The position numbers and the translations under genes were made by a program. Shown piece after piece: positions 59,993-64,000 of a stretch of 64,000 nt of DNA. The stretch covers positions 483,947 through 547,946 of the forward strand of contig CAVVAR010000010.1 of NCBI GenBank assembly GCA_963746315.1, read 5' to 3'. Below the pieces are notes generated by a model. That model searched no databases. It was not told the origin of the DNA and saw only the letters and a program-made list of their open reading frames with translations. Origin of the DNA: Ga0077555 sp963746315. Lineage in GTDB: Bacteria > Pseudomonadota > Alphaproteobacteria > Rhizobiales > Hyphomicrobiaceae. Numbering within the stretch: position 1 is the first letter of the stretch; the number at the start of each line of letters is the position of its first letter.

Positions 59993-60916
59993 TCACATCT
60001 TGACGTCCATTGCCGTGCGCAGACCGTCGCTCATCAGGTTGAAGCAGATGCCGGTCACGAAGATCATCGCGCCTGGGAGCGCCGCGATCACCGGCGCCAC
60101 ATAGATCGACTGGCGCAGCGTGTTGAGCATAAGGCCCCAGTCGGCCTCGGGCGGGCTGACGCCGAGGCCGAGGAAGCTGAGACCCGATGCCACGATGATG
60201 CTGACGCTGACGAGGCTCGACGCGTAGATCAGGATCGGGCCGAGCACGTTGCCGAGCACGTGCACCCGGATGATCATCAAAGTGTTTGCTGGAGTGGCAC
60301 GCGCCGCAGCCACGTAGTCGAGGTTGCGCACTTGGGTCGTGACGGTCTCCGCTACGCGGCAGATAGGCGGAATGAAGATCAAAGTCAGCGACAGGATCGC
60401 ATTGCGAATGCCACCACCGAGCGCACCCGAAATGGCGATCGCCAGCAGGATGGAGGGAAACGCATAGAAGACGTCGGTGACGCGCATGATCAGCATGTTG
60501 ATGCGGCCGCCGAGGAAACCCGCGACGATGCCGAGCGTGCCGCCGATCAGAAGTGCCAGCGCTACCGGCGCGATGGCCGTGAACATCGAGACGCGACCGC
60601 CGTACATCAAGCGCGTGAGCATGTCGCGGCCGAGCTCGTCGGTTCCGAGCAGATGCCCCGGGGTGCCGATGTTTGCCAAACGCTTCAGCATGCTGGTCTT
60701 GTAGGGGTCGTGCGGCGCAATCCAAGGGGCAAAAATTGCAGTCAGCAGGATGGCGAGCACGATGGCGGCGCAGACGATCGTCACGGGATCACGGCGGAGC
60801 CGCGTGAACACCGCCGACCAGTAGCCTCGGCGCACGCCGACATAGGCCGGGGCATCGTTGCTCTCGCCGGCGGCGACATTGGCCGGGGTAGACGGGCTGA
60901 TGGTGCTGGCGCTCAT
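59993..60916 (-). CDS. Dipeptide-type ABC transporter permease (DppC type), second amidase locus
   Basis: A 307-residue DppC-like permease with LGTDELGRDMLTRLMYGGRVS, EAA loop region ARATPANTLMIIRVHVLGN, and WGLMLNTLRQSIYVAP near the C-terminus. It is a paralogue of 10376-11281, most obviously in the last 60 residues. It starts at an ATG at 60916 and ends seven bases before the small-protein start. The EAA loop motif is A-ATPANTLMI, slightly unlike the partner, which may reflect divergence of the ATPase contacts. Confidence 0.9.
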   Translation of the reverse strand: MSASTISPSTPANVAAGESNDAPAYVGVRRGYWSAVFTRLRRDPVTIVCAAIVLAILLTAIFAPWIAPHDPYKTSMLKRLANIGTPGHLLGTDELGRDMLTRLMYGGRVSMFTAIAPVALALLIGGTLGIVAGFLGGRINMLIMRVTDVFYAFPSILLAIAISGALGGGIRNAILSLTLIFIPPICRVAETVTTQVRNLDYVAAARATPANTLMIIRVHVLGNVLGPILIYASSLVSVSIIVASGLSFLGLGVSPPEADWGLMLNTLRQSIYVAPVIAALPGAMIFVTGICFNLMSDGLRTAMDVKM

Positions 60917-60944
60917 GATTTGCTTAACCTCGAGGCTTCATTTG

Positions 60945-61895
60945 TCATCGCTTGATGCGCGGGTCGAGCACGGCTTGCATGACGTCTACGATCAGGTTGA
61001 GCGCGACGAAGATCAGCGCGAGCACGAGAATGGTGCCCTGAAGCACGGGAATGTCGCGCGCGAAGATCGCGTTGTTGAGGAGGAGCCCAGTACCGGGCCA
61101 GGCGAACACGGTCTCGATCAAGATCGATCCACCGAGCAGATAGCCGAGTTGAAGTCCCATGACCGCGAGCACCTGGGGCGCGGCATTCTTGGCAACGTGG
61201 CGAAGGATGCGGGCTTCGCTCAGCCCTTTCGAGCGCAACGCCTCTACGAACTCCATGTTGAGCAGCTCGGCGACGGAGCTTCTGACCGTGCGCGTGACGA
61301 TGCCCGTCGGAATCACGGCGAGTGCGATAACGGGGAGCACCATGTGGCGGAAATTCTCGGTCGAGAACGAGAAGGTCGTGGCACCGCTGCCGGTCATGCC
61401 GAGCGCCGGCAACCAAGCCAGCTCGACGGAGAAGATGATCACCAGCACGATGGCAAGCCAGTAGTGCGGAACGCTCACGCCGGTGATCGCCAACGCGGTG
61501 AACATTCTGTCTGCCGGCCGGCCGTGGTAGTAGCCGGCTAGTCCGCCGAGCACCACGCCGACCACAAAGCCGACCATGGCACCGCCGATGGCAAGGATGA
61601 GACTGTTGGCGAGTGCCGGGAGGAGCTCGCTCAGGACGGCCTTGCCGGTGACAATCGACCTGCCAAAATCGGCCGCAAGGGCTTTCGTGAGCCAGATCCA
61701 GTACTGCAGAGCAATGGGCTTATCGAGGCCGTACTCGGCCTTGATTTTGTCGATCACCGCCTGAGGCGCATCCTCGGGCAGAATTGAGCTCAAGGGGTCG
61801 CCGGGGCCGATGTAGACGAGCGAGAAGCAGACGATCGTCACGCCGAGCGCAATGGGTATGGCGTAGACGAGCCGTTGCAGGATGTAAGAAATCAT
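60945..61895 (-). CDS. Dipeptide-type ABC transporter permease (DppB type), second amidase locus
   Basis: A 316-residue DppB-like permease beginning MISYILQRLVYAIPIALGVT, with the GPGDPLSSILPEDAPQAVIDK periplasmic region and an EAA loop near VEALRSKGLSEARILRHV. It is a paralogue of 11310-12263 (shared GSILIETVFAWPGTGLLLNN). It lies 15 bases after the binding-protein stop and 28 bases before the DppC-like start. Confidence 0.9.
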   Translation of the reverse strand: MISYILQRLVYAIPIALGVTIVCFSLVYIGPGDPLSSILPEDAPQAVIDKIKAEYGLDKPIALQYWIWLTKALAADFGRSIVTGKAVLSELLPALANSLILAIGGAMVGFVVGVVLGGLAGYYHGRPADRMFTALAITGVSVPHYWLAIVLVIIFSVELAWLPALGMTGSGATTFSFSTENFRHMVLPVIALAVIPTGIVTRTVRSSVAELLNMEFVEALRSKGLSEARILRHVAKNAAPQVLAVMGLQLGYLLGGSILIETVFAWPGTGLLLNNAIFARDIPVLQGTILVLALIFVALNLIVDVMQAVLDPRIKR

Positions 61896-61910
61896 CGGCC
61901 CCTTCCTCAG

Positions 61911-63539
61911 CTATTTCTTGAGTGTGATCGGCGTCAAATCCTGGAACCAGCTCTTGGACTGCACGAAGCCTTGAACCTTGGGTGAGATGGCGCGGGGGTT
62001 CACGTCATGCGTGACCCATACCCACTCCGCTTGATCGACGGCGTACTCGTGCACCTTCTGAAGGATTGCATCCTGTGCGGCTTTGTCGAAGGTCCTCGCT
62101 GCCTTGGCCAGCATGTCGTCGTAAAACTGGTCTCTGATCTCGCCCCAGTTCGAGCCGGCTGGTGAGATGCGTGAGCTCAGGAAGAAGCGCTCGAAGGCGC
62201 TGTAGGGATCCTGCAGCGCATGGCTGATGACCACTGCATTGACGCCTTTGCTCACGGCGTCCTTGTCGCTGGCAGGCTTGCGACCGAACGCCGTGAGCGC
62301 GTTCCATTCCATGACCTCGGCCTCGACCTTGAAGAAGCACTCGTTCAGGTTGGCCTGGAGGAACTCGAACATCGGCAAAGGCTGCATCTGACCGGAGCCG
62401 CTCGTCGAGATCGCGATCTTCACCGTGAGCGGCTTTGCGGCGCTGTGGCCTGAGGCGGCCATCAGCTTGCGTGCCTCGTCGGGCTTGTAGCCGAGCTTGA
62501 AGGACGGTTTCCCGAACCAGGTATCGCCGGGAGGCATGTGTCCTTCTGACGGTACGCTCAAGCCTCCGAGCAGCTTGTTCATGCCATCACGGTCGATGCA
62601 CAGGTTGGCCGCCTTGCGCACGTTGATGTCGTTCCAGGGCGAGCCCTCGATGCGGCTCGGTTTGATCGCCCAGTTGTGCGGGTAGGCGTTGGTGACGATC
62701 TTGATGCCCGAAGACTTGAGACGCGGGATGGAATCAGGCGGCGGCGCCTCCACGAAATCGACCTGCCCCGAGAGAATTGCCGCAACGCGTGCCGAGGCCT
62801 CGGGGATCGGCCGCAGCACGACGCGATCGACCTTGGGAACTCGTGCCGGGTTCCAGTAGGCCTTGTTGGCCACCATCTCGACCTTGGCACGCTGGGTCTG
62901 GCTCACAAACTTCCAGGGCCCAGTGCCTGTTGGGGCCTTGGCGTACTCGCTCCAGCTCTTCAGCTTCTCCCACTGCGCCCGGTTGGACATGAACCAGAAG
63001 CTCACCTGATAGGGAATGTAGGCGCTCGGTTCCTTGGTCAGGATCTCAATCGTGAAGTCGTCGATCTTGTTGACCGCCGAGACAGAAGGAATGCGCTGTG
63101 CGACCAGAGCCGCCTGTTTGGGCTCGTACTGGGGCGCCTTATCACTCTTTACCTTCTCATAGTTCCAGATAACGTCGTCGGCTGTGAATGGGCTGCCATC
63201 GTGGTATTTCACGCCCTTTCGAAGCTTGAAAATCCATCGCTTGTCGTTCTTCGGATCGATCTCCCAGCTTTCTGCGAGGCCCGGAACAAGCTTCGCCGGC
63301 TCATCGGCTTTCGACAGATCCCAGAGCACGAGCGGATCGTAGAGCATATAGCCCATGAACCGGAAGCCCTCGAACCCTTGGTCCGGCTGCCCGATATTGA
63401 CGGGAATATCCGCCGCCGTCATGGCGACGCGCAGCACGCTTTCCTCGGCCCGTACCGGCCCGAAAGCGCATGCAGTCAGCATTGCCGCCGCCAAGGCCTT
63501 GTAGACGGGCGTGTCGAACCGTCGCCCAATGACTCTCAT
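61911..63539 (-). CDS. Substrate-binding protein, SBP family 5, second amidase locus
   Basis: A 542-residue family 5 solute-binding protein. The ATG at 63539 gives a Sec-type N-terminus (KALAAAMLTACAFGPVRA, cleavage before EES); the frame is open to 63623, but those extra residues lack a signal. It closely parallels the protein at 12333-13934: the segments GFVQSKSWFQDLTPI and GFVQAQSWVQDLTPV near the C-terminus, VAMTAADIPVNIGQP and VAMTAGDVPLTTGQP near the start, and INVRKAANL/IRVRKAANL-type stretches. The two probably bind related ligands. It is the first gene of its operon. Confidence 0.9.
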   Translation of the reverse strand: MRVIGRRFDTPVYKALAAAMLTACAFGPVRAEESVLRVAMTAADIPVNIGQPDQGFEGFRFMGYMLYDPLVLWDLSKADEPAKLVPGLAESWEIDPKNDKRWIFKLRKGVKYHDGSPFTADDVIWNYEKVKSDKAPQYEPKQAALVAQRIPSVSAVNKIDDFTIEILTKEPSAYIPYQVSFWFMSNRAQWEKLKSWSEYAKAPTGTGPWKFVSQTQRAKVEMVANKAYWNPARVPKVDRVVLRPIPEASARVAAILSGQVDFVEAPPPDSIPRLKSSGIKIVTNAYPHNWAIKPSRIEGSPWNDINVRKAANLCIDRDGMNKLLGGLSVPSEGHMPPGDTWFGKPSFKLGYKPDEARKLMAASGHSAAKPLTVKIAISTSGSGQMQPLPMFEFLQANLNECFFKVEAEVMEWNALTAFGRKPASDKDAVSKGVNAVVISHALQDPYSAFERFFLSSRISPAGSNWGEIRDQFYDDMLAKAARTFDKAAQDAILQKVHEYAVDQAEWVWVTHDVNPRAISPKVQGFVQSKSWFQDLTPITLKK

Positions 63540-64000
63540 TTCAGCCCATCGCATCAGCTGCTCCCATGTCTCGATCCCGAAAGGTCGGGTTGCTGGCGCC
63601 ACAGACCCATTCTCCGCGTCCACGATTTCTGGAGCGCGGAAATCGACATTGCCCTACAGCCCTCCCATCGCGCCCGAGCAACGAGGCGGTTTCACTCCGA
63701 ACCTCGCAACGTAGACTCGGATGGCGTATTTCTGCCGTCTGGAGTACGAGAACTGGACATTCCGGCTGCTACCTCGGATCGTGGCAATCGCAGAATGGTT
63801 CATTGAGGCCGATATTGCTCGCCCATATTTCGCGCACGACTTGCTCTCTAAGTTGGCGCACGGGCTCGCCTTATCGCTTGCGTACGGAAGTGGGCGGCGA
63901 GTGCGCCCCTCCCGGCGATGCGAATGCGGCGCCCCGCTCGTCGCCCTGAGGTCCGCCGAGCTGATTGCGATGCAGCAAAATGAGGCTGCGCATCTGCCAG
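63540..64000. other. Upstream region at right edge, no recognised gene
   Basis: The last 461 bases hold the promoter side of the minus-strand binding-protein gene. Short open frames on both strands (for example 63566-63949 plus) have no recognisable domain. No palindrome or tRNA was noticed. Any gene continuing beyond 64000 cannot be judged. Confidence 0.45.

Noticed and set aside
1..64000. tRNA, rRNA, CRISPR arrays, complete insertion sequences or prophage genes
   Set aside because: Looked for but none seen; only two short palindromic elements near 42.7 kb resemble mobile DNA.

Overview
The window reads as a GC-rich chromosome or megaplasmid segment from an alphaproteobacterium, most likely of the Hyphomicrobiales (Rhizobiales). 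The basis is a rhizobial-type glxBCD-glnT block, the very large number of ABC importers, compact operons with 1-4 base gene overlaps, and strong codon GC bias. The genus is not determinable by eye. I saw no tRNA, rRNA, CRISPR array or complete insertion sequence. || Layout. 1-1754: 3' part of a phosphite dehydrogenase gene (ptxD) followed by a LysR regulator, as in ptxD-ptxE loci. 2428-8183: an AMI1-like amidase, then a glutamine amidotransferase, a glutamate-synthase domain 3 protein, an FMN glutamate-synthase-like protein and a type III glutamine synthetase homologue (glxB, glxC, glxD, glnT). 8276-19040: a seven-gene minus-strand operon (amidase, 69-residue AtzG/GatC-like protein, dipeptide-type binding protein, two permeases, two ATPases) divergent from a plus-strand amidase / 67-residue protein / amidase operon. 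19203-25422: a phosphodiesterase plus a Ugp-like ABC importer, divergent from a LysR gene with a clear T-N11-A operator. 25603-36422: two back-to-back dipeptide/oligopeptide importer sets (one ATPase and one permease broken) ending with a phosphonate monoester hydrolase. 36686-49591: mixed catabolic genes: COG0523 GTPase with an N-acyl-D-amino-acid deacylase-like amidohydrolase, an isonitrile-hydratase-like protein, an orphan molybdenum hydroxylase large subunit, zinc alcohol dehydrogenase, RutA, an HD protein, FAD monooxygenase, SDR and a CPA1 antiporter. 50202-55929: a LacI-controlled operon encoding an iron/aminoethylphosphonate/polyamine-type importer and a second phosphodiesterase. 56227-63539: a second, rearranged copy of the amidase / small protein / dipeptide importer gene set. 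|| How it fits together (inference). The segment looks like a scavenging island for organic nitrogen and phosphorus. Five amidase-signature enzymes, each with an intact Lys-Ser-Ser triad, would release amines, ammonia or acids from imported amides, and the glx/mgs-like enzymes plus GlnT would re-assimilate the amine or ammonia. Phosphite dehydrogenase, phosphonate monoester hydrolase and two class III phosphodiesterases point to reduced-phosphorus and phosphodiester use. The most distinctive pattern is the threefold pairing of a short (67-72 residue) AtzG/GatC-like protein with an amidase, twice inside a dedicated dipeptide-type importer locus. || Caveat. Five reading-frame lesions (positions about 22555, 29305, 29744, 32813 and 53860) all fall in ABC-transporter genes. 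They may be real decay or sequencing errors and should be checked against reads.
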